DNA from: an uncultured Alphaproteobacteria bacterium | GTDB lineage: Bacteria; Pseudomonadota; Alphaproteobacteria; Rickettsiales; CAIJLX01 | Direction of reading: 5' to 3' | NCBI GenBank assembly: GCA_903821695.1 | Contig: CAIJLX010000074.1 | Span: 1-63,369, forward strand | Length of the DNA stretch: 63,369 nt | Shown here: positions 54,244-63,369 of the stretch, piece after piece | How positions within the stretch are numbered: the stretch's first letter is position 1 | Layout: each line of letters begins with the position of its first letter | Made by a program: the position numbers and the translations under genes | Notes under the pieces: generated by a model | The model's database searches: none | The model's input: the letters and a program-made list of their open reading frames with translations, nothing else | Told to the model about the DNA's origin: nothing

Positions 54244-55035
54244 CTATAAAATAAATTTCTCACCGAGATACACTTTCCGTACATCCTGATTGCCGACGAT
54301 ATCTTGCGGTTTGCCTTCCATGAGCACTTTGCCATCGTGGATAATATAAGCGCGATCGACGATGCCTAATGTTTCGCGCACGTTGTGATCGGTAATGAGC
54401 ACGCCGATGCCACGATCTTTTAAATGCGAAATCAAATTCCGCACTTCATTGAGCGCAATCGGGTCAATCCCTGCAAGCGGTTCATCGAGCAAAATAAAAG
54501 AAGGCCGTGACGCGAGCGCACGTGCAATTTCCACCCGGCGACGTTCACCACCCGAAAGTGCAAGGGCAGGCGCGGTGCGTAAATGCGAGATCGAAAATTC
54601 GGCGAGCAATTCATCGAGCAAAATCTGGCGGCGTTCTTGGATGGGTTCGACCACCTCAAGCACGGTCATGATATTTTCTTCCACCGTCATACCACGGAAA
54701 ATAGAGGCTTCCTGCGGCAAATAGCCAATACCTAAGCGAGCACGGCGATACATAGGCAGATCCGTAATATCTGCTTCATCGAGGAAAATTTGGCCGTAAT
54801 CTGGCTCAATCAGTCCTGTGATCATATAGAAACACGTGGTTTTACCGGCACCGTTTGGGCCAAGCAAACCAACTGCTTCGCCGCAATGTACATTAAGCGA
54901 CACATCGCGAATAACGGGGCGTTTGGCATAGCTTTTGCCTAGGTTGGTAACACGCAGGCCACCTTTGCCCACTATCAATTTGGGGGTAAACGCCACTTCC
55001 TTGGCGGTAGGATTGAGATGTGTAATATTCGTCAC
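54244..55035 (-). CDS. lptB: LPS export ABC transporter ATP-binding protein LptB
   Basis: A 263-residue ATPase driving LPS extraction. Walker A LLGPNGAGKTTCFYMI, Q-loop GYLPQEASIFRGMTVEENI, signature LALSGGERRRVEIARAL and Walker B FILLDEPLAGIDPIA. About 25 residues precede the conserved GLRVTNLGKSY start. It forms part of lptC-lptA-lptB-rpoN. Confidence 0.97.
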   Translation of the reverse strand: MTNITHLNPTAKEVAFTPKLIVGKGGLRVTNLGKSYAKRPVIRDVSLNVHCGEAVGLLGPNGAGKTTCFYMITGLIEPDYGQIFLDEADITDLPMYRRARLGIGYLPQEASIFRGMTVEENIMTVLEVVEPIQERRQILLDELLAEFSISHLRTAPALALSGGERRRVEIARALASRPSFILLDEPLAGIDPIALNEVRNLISHLKDRGIGVLITDHNVRETLGIVDRAYIIHDGKVLMEGKPQDIVGNQDVRKVYLGEKFIL

Positions 55036-55074
55036 AATATCTATATCTTATTGAATTAGCAGGAAAAGTCACGT

Positions 55075-55608
55075 TTATTTTGCTTTTTCTGGGACAAAGA
55101 CGCCTTGAACCCTCTGTTTTTTGCCATCATTGCCAACGGTTGCCTCGCTCTTCATTTCACTATGGCCCGTCTTCAGATTATAAATCAACCAAGAACCTTT
55201 TAATATATTTTTTCCACGTGTAACCACAACGTTTTCCGTCAAGGTTACGCTCGATTTATCAACATCATAGACGCCCTTACTGCCCTGCGCCGTTTCGTCT
55301 GGCGTCGAAAGGAATACATTGCCTTGTACGTCAATTTTAGAAACCGAATTGCCACCGGCAGCGGCCATTTTCCCTTGATTTTCGCCCTTTTCTTTATAAT
55401 AGACCCGCATCTCGTCTGCTTTTAGATGCATGGTGCCCTGTTTCGCTTCAACATTACCTTTAAACAGCGCCACTTTATCCTTTTGCACCACCTCAAGGCT
55501 GTCCGCTTGAATTTCAACCGGCTTATCGGCATTTCCCTTAGTGATAATGTCCTGTGCCTGTGCGTTTAGGCCGGCAGCGAGGAGGAAAAAGAATAAAAAC
55601 CATTTCAT
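55075..55608 (-). CDS. lptA: LPS transport periplasmic protein LptA
   Basis: A 177-residue protein with signal peptide (FLFFFLLAAGLNAQA) and OstA-type beta-jellyroll: PVEIQADSLEVVQKDKVALF, KGNVEAKQGTMHLKADEM, then IDVQGNVFLSTPDETAQGSK and NVVVTRGKNILKG. It bridges the inner and outer membrane for LPS. It starts in an ATGA overlap with lptC. Confidence 0.92.
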   Translation of the reverse strand: MKWFLFFFLLAAGLNAQAQDIITKGNADKPVEIQADSLEVVQKDKVALFKGNVEAKQGTMHLKADEMRVYYKEKGENQGKMAAAGGNSVSKIDVQGNVFLSTPDETAQGSKGVYDVDKSSVTLTENVVVTRGKNILKGSWLIYNLKTGHSEMKSEATVGNDGKKQRVQGVFVPEKAK

Positions 55609-56261
55609 GGATGCTGTCCTTCTTGCGGATAAAGCGTTAAATGAATTCTGCCCGTTATGTTGAGCTTTTGCTCATTGAGATCAAGCACAAAACCTGTGCC
55701 AGTTAGCAATCCGAGCGGTCCCTGGATTTGCACGGGCACTGTACTGGTTGCAATTCCCGTATTCAAATCAGCATCAACAGAGGTGCTATTAATTTCATAA
55801 CCCTCACTGCTGTAAAGCCGAACTTTGCCGGTTAAATGTAGAGTTTTATTCTCCGTATTAGCAAGGCCTTCCGTTGCCTCCAGCATCACCCATTGATTAT
55901 TCTGCACCGCCATATCGCCACTAATATTTTTGAGCGCTACCAATGACTCACCCTGCTGCGAAGCATCATCTGCCTTGATATTAAATGGACGGTTAAATTT
56001 ATCGAGCCCATGGAACCGAGGATTCACCATGGTTTTTGGCTGCGCCTCTTTCGTTTCGAGAGCGTTAAATGTCAGTTTTAGTGGCTGGTCGATCGAATAC
56101 AGCAACGGCCATAAAATAAGGCTCGCGAGCAATAACATCACACCCAAACCTAGCAAATATTTGATTTTTGCTACAATTGAGGTACGCTTACCTAATGATA
56201 GAATTGGGTTCTCAGTGGCCGCAGCAATCCATTCATCAAGAAGCTTTGGTTTATCCACCAT
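55605..56261 (-). CDS. lptC: LPS export protein LptC
   Basis: A 218-residue single-pass membrane protein: cytoplasmic N-terminus of about 35 residues, one transmembrane helix (LLGLGVMLLLASLILWPLLY), then a beta-jellyroll with PFNIKADDASQQGE and GLANTENKTLHLTGKVRLYS. It hands LPS from the transporter to LptA. Similarity is mostly structural; the kdsD-lptC-lptA-lptB order makes the call firm. It follows kdsD with no gap. Confidence 0.88.
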   Translation of the reverse strand: MVDKPKLLDEWIAAATENPILSLGKRTSIVAKIKYLLGLGVMLLLASLILWPLLYSIDQPLKLTFNALETKEAQPKTMVNPRFHGLDKFNRPFNIKADDASQQGESLVALKNISGDMAVQNNQWVMLEATEGLANTENKTLHLTGKVRLYSSEGYEINSTSVDADLNTGIATSTVPVQIQGPLGLLTGTGFVLDLNEQKLNITGRIHLTLYPQEGQHP

Positions 56262-57236
56262 TTAAGCAATCCCCGCCCGCAATATATCATGAATATGAAT
56301 GAGGCCCACCGGCTTGCCATCCTCAAGCACAAACAGCGCTGTGATCGCTTTTTTGTTCATGATATCGAGCGCCTGCACGGCAAGCATATCCTTCGTCACC
56401 GTGATGGGATTTTTGGTCATGATCGTCGCTGCGTTGAGCTTCATCAACTCATCACCCATATGCCGACGCAAATCGCCATCGGTAATAATCCCGCTTAAGC
56501 GACCGTCTTTACCAATAACACCAGCGCAGCCTAAACTCTTGCCAGTAATTTCGAGAATAATATCCGCCATCGAAGTCGTTTCATTCACCAGCGGCAAATC
56601 AATACCTTTGCGCATCAAATCCGAAATTTTGATGAAGCGTTTGCCAAGTTTCCCGCCCGGGTGATATTTGTTAAAATCCTCTGCCGAAAAACCACGCATC
56701 TCCAGCAATGCCGCCGCAATGGCATCACCCAAGGCGAGCATCATAATAGTAGAGGTGGTAGGCGCACCGACAGGCGAGGCCTCCGGAATTTCGGGCAGCA
56801 CAAACGCATAATCCGCCGCCTCGACCAACATCGAGCTTTTTCGGCGCACAATGGCGATCAGCAAAATTGAGTGCCGGCGGGTAAAATGAATAATATCCGA
56901 AAGTTCGGCCGTTTCGCCGGAATTGGAGAGTAAAATGACCGCATCTTGCTCCGTAATCATCCCCAAATCGCCATGGCTAGCCTCGCCAGGGTGGACAAAC
57001 ATAGAAGGAGTGCCAGTGGAAGCCAGGGTAGCCGCTATTTTGCGGGCGATATGGCCGGATTTCCCCATGCCACTAATCACCACCCGGCCTTTTAGCCCCA
57101 AAAGTCGGTTGCAGACCTTCTCAAACGTGCCATCCAGCACCCCGTAAAGTGCCTGTAATCCCTCGATTTCTATAGATAAAAGCCGCTCCGCCGCCCCAAG
57201 AGCCACCGATTCATGCTGTTTCGCCGATTTTGTCAT
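56262..57236 (-). CDS. kdsD: arabinose-5-phosphate isomerase KdsD
   Basis: A 324-residue SIS-domain isomerase (KpsF/GutQ family), making D-arabinose 5-phosphate for Kdo. The SIS domain has VISGMGKSGHIARKIAATLAS, TPSMFVHPGEASHGDLGMI and LLSNSGETAEL; two CBS domains occupy residues about 205-324 (LSGIITDGDLRRHM; PVGLIHIHDIL). It heads the LPS/rpoN run and is divergent from the unknown gene at 57320. Confidence 0.95.
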   Translation of the reverse strand: MTKSAKQHESVALGAAERLLSIEIEGLQALYGVLDGTFEKVCNRLLGLKGRVVISGMGKSGHIARKIAATLASTGTPSMFVHPGEASHGDLGMITEQDAVILLSNSGETAELSDIIHFTRRHSILLIAIVRRKSSMLVEAADYAFVLPEIPEASPVGAPTTSTIMMLALGDAIAAALLEMRGFSAEDFNKYHPGGKLGKRFIKISDLMRKGIDLPLVNETTSMADIILEITGKSLGCAGVIGKDGRLSGIITDGDLRRHMGDELMKLNAATIMTKNPITVTKDMLAVQALDIMNKKAITALFVLEDGKPVGLIHIHDILRAGIA

Positions 57237-57319
57237 ATGGCTGGTATAGCAAACAAAAAAACCAATCGCCAGCGAGATTCTGTAACAAATCCTTAATATT
57301 TAAGGAGTATAAGTAAGCT

Positions 57320-58255
57320 ATGACCATCACTAATAACCAACTTACTTATACCAAGGCCGAGGCATTGCAAATGGCTCATGACCTTCATATGAGGGGCGAA
57401 TTGGATCAGATGCGTAGTGGGGCTGGTATGTTTGATCCGATTGTTGCGACTGGGGTCAAAATGTATGGTAACACTCCGGAAGGACGCGAGAAATTGTGGA
57501 AAGACAAAATAAAGGGGCCATTACAGCAAGGTTTAGACGAGAGCGGTAAGGATGTCTTTACGGCAGAAGAACTTGCCGAAATGATCAATACAAAAAATAA
57601 AAAATTCGGCGGTAAGGCGATCTTAACTCCAGAAAAAATTGCAGCCGTTGCGCCTGGTAAAGCAGAGGAAATGGGGACGCCTACTGATCCACAGTCCAAA
57701 ACCATAATCAGGCCTCCATCAGATGTACCACCCGAAGATTCCGCAACAGAAGGTGGGCCAAAAAAGGAAAAAGACGAAAACTATATTCAGCGGTTATTTA
57801 GACGTGCACGAGAAGCCTATGGTGACCAAGAACCAGGTCCTATTACATTGCTCTTTTATGCCCTCTACATGGCGTTGACAGATGGAGCTAATCTTCATTC
57901 CAAATATCAGCATGTATCTCCAAGCGCCTCTGCACTAGTTGATGCCAATCAACAGACAACTCCGATAATTCAGCCAGAACTATCGCGAGAACCGGAAGTG
58001 GCAAGAGACGTGGAACCTGAGATGATCGCTGCTTTGAGGCGGCCACAGCCCGAAGTGATAGTCAGTACAGCTTTGGATCGACAACCAAACACCCCAGATC
58101 TTCTGGCGTTTCAAGAGCAGATGATGAAAATAGCTTCCCGACAAAATATTTCTCCGGCAGAGATTCTCTCCCCATCCTCTACCCCTCAAGTGGCAAAAAG
58201 CCATAGCCAAGACCATGGGCCTAACCCCATGTCCCGTTCTTTGCCGCACGTATAA
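57320..58255 (+). CDS. hypothetical protein, 311 aa, no recognised family
   Basis: I do not recognise this protein. Residues 1-120 look helical and soluble (TYTKAEALQMAHDLHMRGEL; DESGKDVFTAEELAEMI, faintly like a degenerate EF-hand loop). A Pro/Lys/Glu-rich linker follows at about 120-155. A single moderately hydrophobic stretch (ITLLFYALYMAL, about 174-185) follows a basic segment (QRLFRRAREAYG). Residues 195-311 are Pro/Ser/Gln-rich and probably disordered. There is no signal peptide. AAGGAG lies 12 nt before the ATG. It stands alone between divergent kdsD and eno. Confidence 0.7.
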   Translation: MTITNNQLTYTKAEALQMAHDLHMRGELDQMRSGAGMFDPIVATGVKMYGNTPEGREKLWKDKIKGPLQQGLDESGKDVFTAEELAEMINTKNKKFGGKAILTPEKIAAVAPGKAEEMGTPTDPQSKTIIRPPSDVPPEDSATEGGPKKEKDENYIQRLFRRAREAYGDQEPGPITLLFYALYMALTDGANLHSKYQHVSPSASALVDANQQTTPIIQPELSREPEVARDVEPEMIAALRRPQPEVIVSTALDRQPNTPDLLAFQEQMMKIASRQNISPAEILSPSSTPQVAKSHSQDHGPNPMSRSLPHV

Positions 58256-58260
58256 CTTAA

Positions 58261-59610
<1,350 letters not shown>

Positions 59611-59643
59611 GTTTTGTCGAAAAACGCTACAGTTCAGTAACTT

Positions 59644-59970
59644 ATGATAAATTTGGCGCAAAAATCTCTCCGGTTGCGTTACCTATTCTTCTGTGGCCTA
59701 ACCGGATTTTTGATGGTCTATTTCACCTATTACGCCTTGGGCGGAAGCCATGGCCTATGGGCGATGTTAAAACTCCGCAGCCAAGTTGCCGAAGCGCAAG
59801 GGAAGCTTGATATTGTGCGGGCAGAACGGCTGGCGATGGAGGATCGGATTAAGGGGCTCTATAGCCAATCGCTCAATAAAGATTTGCTGGATGAACAAGC
59901 CCGCATTCAATTGGGCTATGCCGCAAAAGACGAGATGGTCATTTATTTAAAGCCGCAAAAAGATGAGTAA
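59644..59970 (+). CDS. ftsB: cell division protein FtsB/DivIC family
   Basis: A 108-residue bitopic protein: short basic N-terminus, one transmembrane helix ([20 protein letters not shown]), then a coiled coil ([20 protein letters not shown]) and a short tail. It fits the septum-formation initiator family acting with FtsL and FtsQ. Its place after eno supports this. It overlaps queF by 8 nt. Confidence 0.9.
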   Translation: MINLAQKSLRLRYLFFCGLTGFLMVYFTYYALGGSHGLWAMLKLRSQVAEAQGKLDIVRAERLAMEDRIKGLYSQSLNKDLLDEQARIQLGYAAKDEMVIYLKPQKDE

Positions 59971-60412
59971 GCTCACCCAGCTTGGCAAATCCTCCGAGAT
60001 CGCGAAATCGCCGGAAAAAGCGGTGCTGGAATCGGTGCCGAATCCACATACCGATGTCGATTACCTCATCCGTTTCACCTGCCCAGAATTCACCTCGCTT
60101 TGCCCCATCACCGGCCAGCCAGATTTCGCCCATATCATGATCGATTATGTGCCTGCCAAAAAAATGATCGAGAGCAAATCGCTCAAACTTTATTTATTCT
60201 CCTACCGCAATCACGGAGCCTTCCACGAAGCCTGCACCGTCGATATCGCCAAACGCATCATCAAAGAAATAAACCCCAAATTCCTCCGCATCGGCGGCTA
60301 TTGGTACCCACGTGGCGGCATCCCAATCGACATATTCTACCAGCACGGCAAATTACCGAAAGATGTCTGGCTGCCAGAGCAGGGTGTACCGAGTTATAAG
60401 GGCAGGGGCTAA
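59963..60412 (+). CDS. queF: NADPH-dependent 7-cyano-7-deazaguanine reductase QueF
   Basis: A 149-residue unimodular QueF reducing preQ0 to preQ1 for queuosine in tRNA. The catalytic Cys is in [15 protein letters not shown], and the QueF motif reads [36 protein letters not shown] is the NADPH-side segment. Its stop overlaps that of the convergent DUF4105 gene (CTAA, 60409-60412). Confidence 0.96.
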   Translation: MSKLTQLGKSSEIAKSPEKAVLESVPNPHTDVDYLIRFTCPEFTSLCPITGQPDFAHIMIDYVPAKKMIESKSLKLYLFSYRNHGAFHEACTVDIAKRIIKEINPKFLRIGGYWYPRGGIPIDIFYQHGKLPKDVWLPEQGVPSYKGRG

Positions 60413-62289
60413 TCAAAATAATAGCCGAAGCTAGCGAGGAAGGTGGTGCCTTTGGCGTTGGTTTCGATGCTCATTCTGTAGTCGATATCTTTGCTTAGGT
60501 TTATACCGAAATTGGCTTTGAGCAGATATTCCGGATGGCCTGAGATGGCGTCTATATTATAGTTGGCGGTCAGCACTAAAATCGTTTTTTCGGAAGTGTT
60601 GATGACAGAGCCGAGCTCTGAAACACCGGTGATGAAATCTTGTTTGCTGTTGGCGGTGGTATGCAGGCGTCCGCCTGCCAGGCCATAAAACATAATTTCT
60701 TTATTGAGGCGGGTGGCGGTGCCGACCTTCCCTTCTATCCCTGCATTTGAACATTTGGAGCATATGTTATTGGGGGCGGCGTAATCGATTTTCATGCCCC
60801 AGGAAAATTCGTTGGTCATGCGCATGGGCAGGGGATTGGTGTTGAGATTTAGTATATCCACCGCGACTAGTTTATTAAGGTGGATGGAGTCATTTTTGAT
60901 CTCGGTTTCTATTTCACCCATGGTAAATTTAGAAACTTCCTGCCCAGGATTTCTCGGGTTTAAAAGATCATTATTAGCGGCGCGAAAGCCAATCTTTATC
61001 GATTCGCCATCTGAATTTTTTTGGTAGCCAATTCGAAGTGCGGAAGCAGGCTGCGAGGATAAAAGTGTATAATTTGGGTCTTTGGGTGGCTCCGGTTTTT
61101 CCGGCACTGGCGGCAAATGCATAAGCTGGGTTAGGGTGATGCCGCGCTGCTTTTCTAAAATCTCCATCTGTCGTTTTAGCTCGGCCTGATCTTTGCTTTT
61201 GATCGTTTTTTTGGCGACGAGCAGGTCTAAATATTCGAGGGCAAGAATAAGATTATTCGCATCTAATTGTGTAACGAGAGTTTCTTTTTCAGTGTCGGTG
61301 GCATCAAAAAAGGCGATGAATTGTTTTTTCTCTTCAGCGGTAAGCTGGCTATATTTGTCAGAGAAAATTTTCTTTAGGGAGGGGTTATAAACTTCCTCTG
61401 CAACCAGCGGAGTTTTTGCAGCTTTACGGACAATAACCATGGGCATCGCCCAGAAGCCGCTACTCTTGGAAAGGTCACGGCCGGTGGCGAGCTCTACAAT
61501 TTTTGCAATCCGGTTGGCGCAGTTGTTGCTGAAGAAATAATAAGTGAATTTTGCGCGTTTTAATTCCCAGCTATGCTCAATGATGAACCACTTTTCTTCA
61601 GGCGTCAGGTTCAGCCTATATTCCCAAATATCTCTGATCTGGCGATTGGTGTAATTGTTGCTGAAGATGAAGTGGTTATTGCGTTGATAGGTCGCGTCAT
61701 AGCCACCGAACAGGCCTTTTAAGATATACAGCACACTGCCCTCATTGTTGGTGGCGGTCGCGCCATAATTCAGGCTCGAATCAAGCGAGGTTTGGTTGTT
61801 TATCTCATCCGGATAATTAAATTTTAGCAGCATATGCCCGTAATAGGAGCTGGGGTTATCGAAGTAACCGCTCGCAAAAAATAGGGAGATGGATTGGATC
61901 GACTCTGGCGGGTTGCTCTCCATATATTCCGGGCAGATGGGGCGATTAGGCTCCTGCACCTTAAGCAATGTTAGCCGGGCAGGAAATTGGCAGAGGGCCT
62001 CTTTGTTGCTGCCATCTTTGAGATAGGCGGTGATGAGGTTTTTGAATGTGTCTAGTTCCGCTTGTGGGTTGGTGCGGCCTTGGGGCGAGACAAAATAATC
62101 GTCGTTGGTGATTTCGCTGGTATAGCCGCCAATTATTCCCGGCTGATAATAATTAATGGCGAGCCATTTTTCAAAAAAAGAATCGGCAATGCTGAAGGTG
62201 GGGTAGAACACCACCAAGGCATAGAGGCAAAACAAAATCAGCCCCTTTCGGGGCTGATTCGTTTTCGTGATAGAAAATAACTGCGCCAA
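60409..62289 (-). CDS. DUF4105-type (Lnb-like) periplasmic protein with C-terminal beta-rich domain
   Basis: A protein of up to 626 residues. An N-terminal hydrophobic signal ([20 protein letters not shown]) leads to a DUF4105/Lnb-like domain (about 60-290): [53 protein letters not shown], with conserved His and Cys like NlpC/P60-type enzymes. The rest (about 400-626) is beta-rich and ends in aromatic F (SFGYYFD), suggesting outer-membrane strands. No ATG is available near the start; TTG 62289 directly follows the upstream stop, and a terminator-like hairpin lies in codons 11-18, so the start is uncertain. Confidence 0.75.
   Translation of the reverse strand: MAQLFSITKTNQPRKGLILFCLYALVVFYPTFSIADSFFEKWLAINYYQPGIIGGYTSEITNDDYFVSPQGRTNPQAELDTFKNLITAYLKDGSNKEALCQFPARLTLLKVQEPNRPICPEYMESNPPESIQSISLFFASGYFDNPSSYYGHMLLKFNYPDEINNQTSLDSSLNYGATATNNEGSVLYILKGLFGGYDATYQRNNHFIFSNNYTNRQIRDIWEYRLNLTPEEKWFIIEHSWELKRAKFTYYFFSNNCANRIAKIVELATGRDLSKSSGFWAMPMVIVRKAAKTPLVAEEVYNPSLKKIFSDKYSQLTAEEKKQFIAFFDATDTEKETLVTQLDANNLILALEYLDLLVAKKTIKSKDQAELKRQMEILEKQRGITLTQLMHLPPVPEKPEPPKDPNYTLLSSQPASALRIGYQKNSDGESIKIGFRAANNDLLNPRNPGQEVSKFTMGEIETEIKNDSIHLNKLVAVDILNLNTNPLPMRMTNEFSWGMKIDYAAPNNICSKCSNAGIEGKVGTATRLNKEIMFYGLAGGRLHTTANSKQDFITGVSELGSVINTSEKTILVLTANYNIDAISGHPEYLLKANFGINLSKDIDYRMSIETNAKGTTFLASFGYYFD
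62236..62259 (-). terminator. terminator-like hairpin after the DUF3015-like gene, inside the next ORF
   Basis: A perfect 10-bp stem (arm AATCAGCCCC, loop GAAA on the leftward strand) is followed by TTGTTTTG. It lies 30 nt downstream of the DUF3015-like stop and inside the first codons of the DUF4105 frame, so it may attenuate rather than stop transcription. Confidence 0.75.
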
Positions 62290-62796
62290 TTAGAGGGCTA
62301 CGGTGCAGGTATTTTTCAATGCTGGTGCAGAAATCACCTCTTTCACGGAGTGATAAAGATCATTCGCACGGTCAATGTTTGACTTCGTGCTATAGGCTTT
62401 ATCGCTCACTACGCTTACATAGGAAGCGCGGAGGTTAGCGTTGATGCTGCCTTGTGCAGTTGCATCGCAGCCCATGGTCTTGTTAAGCGCGGTCAGATAT
62501 TTGCCATTGCCCATAGCGATATCTTTTTCGAGCTCAGGCAAGGTTTCCAGAATCAACTTCGCTGTGTTAACTTTTTTAGCGTTGCAATTTTCCGGTGTGG
62601 TAAGTGCGGAAGAAAGAGCCGTGCTACCCCAATCCCAGACGATGTTAGAGAGAGCTGCAGCCCAACCGATGGTTGGGAATAAGGCCGCGCCAATGCCGCA
62701 TTCGGTATATGGGTTTGCACCACTGCCTTGTGTCTCAGCAGCTGATGAAACGGTTGGTGCAAGAATGAGTAAAGCTAAAATCAGTAATTTCTTCAT
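62290..62796 (-). CDS. DUF3015-like secreted protein
   Basis: A 168-residue protein with signal peptide (KKLLILALLILAPTVSSA, cleavage near residue 19). The mature part begins with TECGIGAALFPTIGWAAALSN and contains ALTTPENC and TMGCDATAQGS, resembling DUF3015 proteins (CGLGSM-F, then a TSGTLGC motif). Four Cys could make two disulfides in the envelope. Function is unknown. DUF3015 and DUF4105 proteins are, to my recollection, often neighbours, which supports both calls. ATG 62796 is chosen over one four codons upstream because of the signal peptide. Confidence 0.75.
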   Translation of the reverse strand: MKKLLILALLILAPTVSSAAETQGSGANPYTECGIGAALFPTIGWAAALSNIVWDWGSTALSSALTTPENCNAKKVNTAKLILETLPELEKDIAMGNGKYLTALNKTMGCDATAQGSINANLRASYVSVVSDKAYSTKSNIDRANDLYHSVKEVISAPALKNTCTVAL

Positions 62797-63037
62797 TGAG
62801 GGCTCCATTAAAATTTTTTCGATAGGTCTAAAAAAATGCTCGAAATATTAATTACTTACATCAGGCATCGGGAGCTATCATTGTCTAATATCCATTTTGG
62901 GTCAACCTAAAATTGAGCCTGGACGCGGAATAACCATATTGACTTTTTATCCGGTCTTGGAGTCAGTCCTGCATAATAGAACACTATTCGCCATATCGGC
63001 GAAGGCCGTTTTTTCATTGAGATGCTTAAAAATTATT
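62797..63037. other. intergenic region left of repeat copy 3
   Basis: No open frame with coding character is seen. A small hairpin (TTCGCC, loop ATATC, GGCGAA; 62987-63003) with GGCCGTTTTTT after it resembles a weak rightward terminator, but no rightward gene precedes it. The part next to 62796 must hold the promoter of the DUF3015-like gene; I see no clear consensus. Confidence 0.5.
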
Positions 63038-63108
63038 GTCATTTCGAACCGCAGGTGAGAAATCTGAAGCATGCGTCCACAGATTTCTCACCTGCGGTTC
63101 GAAATGAC
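63038..63108 (+). repeat. palindromic dispersed element, copy 3
   Basis: Perfect inverted repeat with arms starting GTCATTTCGAACCGCAGG and apex CTGAAGCA-TGC-GTCCACAG. It is nearly identical to copy 2 (42018-42092) and in the same orientation; copy 1 is inverted. It is purely intergenic. Confidence 0.95.
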
Positions 63109-63126
63109 GGAAAATAACTTAGGCCG

Positions 63127-63150
63127 AATAAAGCTAGGGCTGGCTTTATT
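63127..63150. other. small inverted repeat
   Basis: AATAAAGC and GCTTTATT flank an 8-nt loop just upstream of the Pho-box-like sites. There is no T-run, so it may not terminate. Role unknown. Confidence 0.4.
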
Positions 63151-63160
63151 GTCCTCTAAA

Positions 63161-63213
63161 CTGTCATAAAACTGTAACAAATCTGCCGTTTACCTACCTA
63201 CTACTGCTATAAT
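63161..63213 (+). promoter_or_regulatory. Pho-box-like promoter of the right-edge gene
   Basis: CTGTCAT (63161), CTGTAAC (63172) and CTGCCGT (63183) occur at exact 11-nt intervals, the spacing of PhoB half-sites. The first two form CTGTCATAAAACTGTAAC, close to the PhoB consensus. TATAAT at 63208-63213 follows, with no good -35, as expected of an activator-dependent promoter. This predicts induction under phosphate limitation. Confidence 0.65.
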
Positions 63214-63225
63214 GAGGATGTTTTT

Positions 63226-63279
63226 ATGGGCTTTGCTCGACGTTTTTCAGCATTGCCTATTATAGGCTTGCGACGTTGA
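63226..63279 (+). other. possible 17-codon leader ORF
   Basis: Between the predicted transcription start and the partial gene lies ATG GGC TTT and on to TGA (MGFARRFSALPIIGLRR), with GAGG nine bases upstream. It could be a leader peptide or chance. Confidence 0.2.
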
Positions 63280-63311
63280 GTGAAGCAGTCTCTTTACCTG
63301 AAAGGGTTACC

Positions 63312-63369
63312 ATGAGTGTAAAGGTTGACCTGACGTACTACATGACCGATTTAGGCACTGTTAACAAAC
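63312..63369 (+). CDS. N-terminal fragment of an unidentified protein (runs off the right edge)
   Basis: ATG 63312 opens a frame (MSVKVDLTYYMTDLGTVNK) to the window end, with GAAAGGG seven bases upstream. I do not recognise the family from 19 residues; no signal peptide is visible. The Pho-box-like promoter upstream suggests a phosphate-starvation gene. Confidence 0.5.
   Translation, partial: MSVKVDLTYYMTDLGTVNK

Noticed and set aside
62987-63015. Rho-independent terminator on the plus strand
   Set aside because: The stem is short and the T-run is offset by five bases; no rightward gene lies before it. Kept only as a note in the intergenic entry.

Overview
The window is a dense, almost entirely protein-coding chromosomal segment of moderate GC, carrying about 60 genes, one tRNA and no phage, transposase, rRNA or CRISPR locus. 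Several genes point to an alphaproteobacterium: a CtrA cell-cycle regulator with a TTAA-N7-TTAA box upstream, a PhaR-type PHB regulator, FliI/FliJ of a flagellar export apparatus, an lptC-lptA-lptB-rpoN-hpf-rapZ cluster, and the first codons of an Icd of the MAKI-VKNP type. I cannot place it more precisely from sequence alone. It looks like a free-living Gram-negative cell that makes biotin, ubiquinone, lipoate and LPS, with a possibly motile lifestyle.

Layout. 0-5 kb: icd start, rpsD, and the murJ-proA-trmJ operon, divergent from secF. 5-11 kb: a complete late biotin pathway, bioB-bioA divergent from bioF-(bioH-like)-bioC-bioD. 11-17 kb: tkt-gap-pgk-fba-thiE, a central-carbon operon whose GAPDH carries NADP-type residues. 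17-33 kb: housekeeping genes (gltX, def, mgtE, tRNA-Leu, lipB, an HU-like protein, phaR, ubiA, rsmE, pyrD, rpmB, clpB) and a TPR-pilT-pilU group. 32-35 kb: ctrA-sixA facing fliI-fliJ across a CtrA-box region. 35-42 kb: a leftward run cutA-guaA-acyltransferase-GT4 transferase-sugar dehydratase. 42-48 kb: a chemotaxis/partner-switch operon. 48-57 kb: mnmC, cobA, rapZ, hpf, rpoN, lptB/A/C, kdsD. 57-62 kb: an unknown 311-aa protein, eno-ftsB-queF, and a DUF4105/DUF3015-like envelope pair. The right edge holds a repeat, a Pho-box-like promoter and the start of one more gene.

The most unusual region is 42.1-47.9 kb. The gene order STAS-cheY-cheA-cheW-(carbonic-anhydrase-like)-(sensor/ATPase/phosphatase)-MCP is still an operon with coupled starts. 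However, the STAS gene has an in-frame TGA followed by an intact C-terminus, cheA is broken by what looks like a one-base deletion, and the sensor, HATPase and SpoIIE-phosphatase pieces are truncated and joined out of frame. The carbonic-anhydrase-like protein has lost two of three zinc ligands. There is no cheR or cheB. The simplest reading is a signalling array in decay, next to flagellar export genes that are intact; an assembly artefact must be excluded first.

Other points of note: a family of about 70-bp palindromic elements (three copies), one of which supplies the last codons and stop of bioA; back-to-back divergent -10 elements in the bio locus; three 11-bp-spaced Pho half-sites before the last gene; and six of nine convergent gene pairs that share stop codons in an exact 4-nt overlap.
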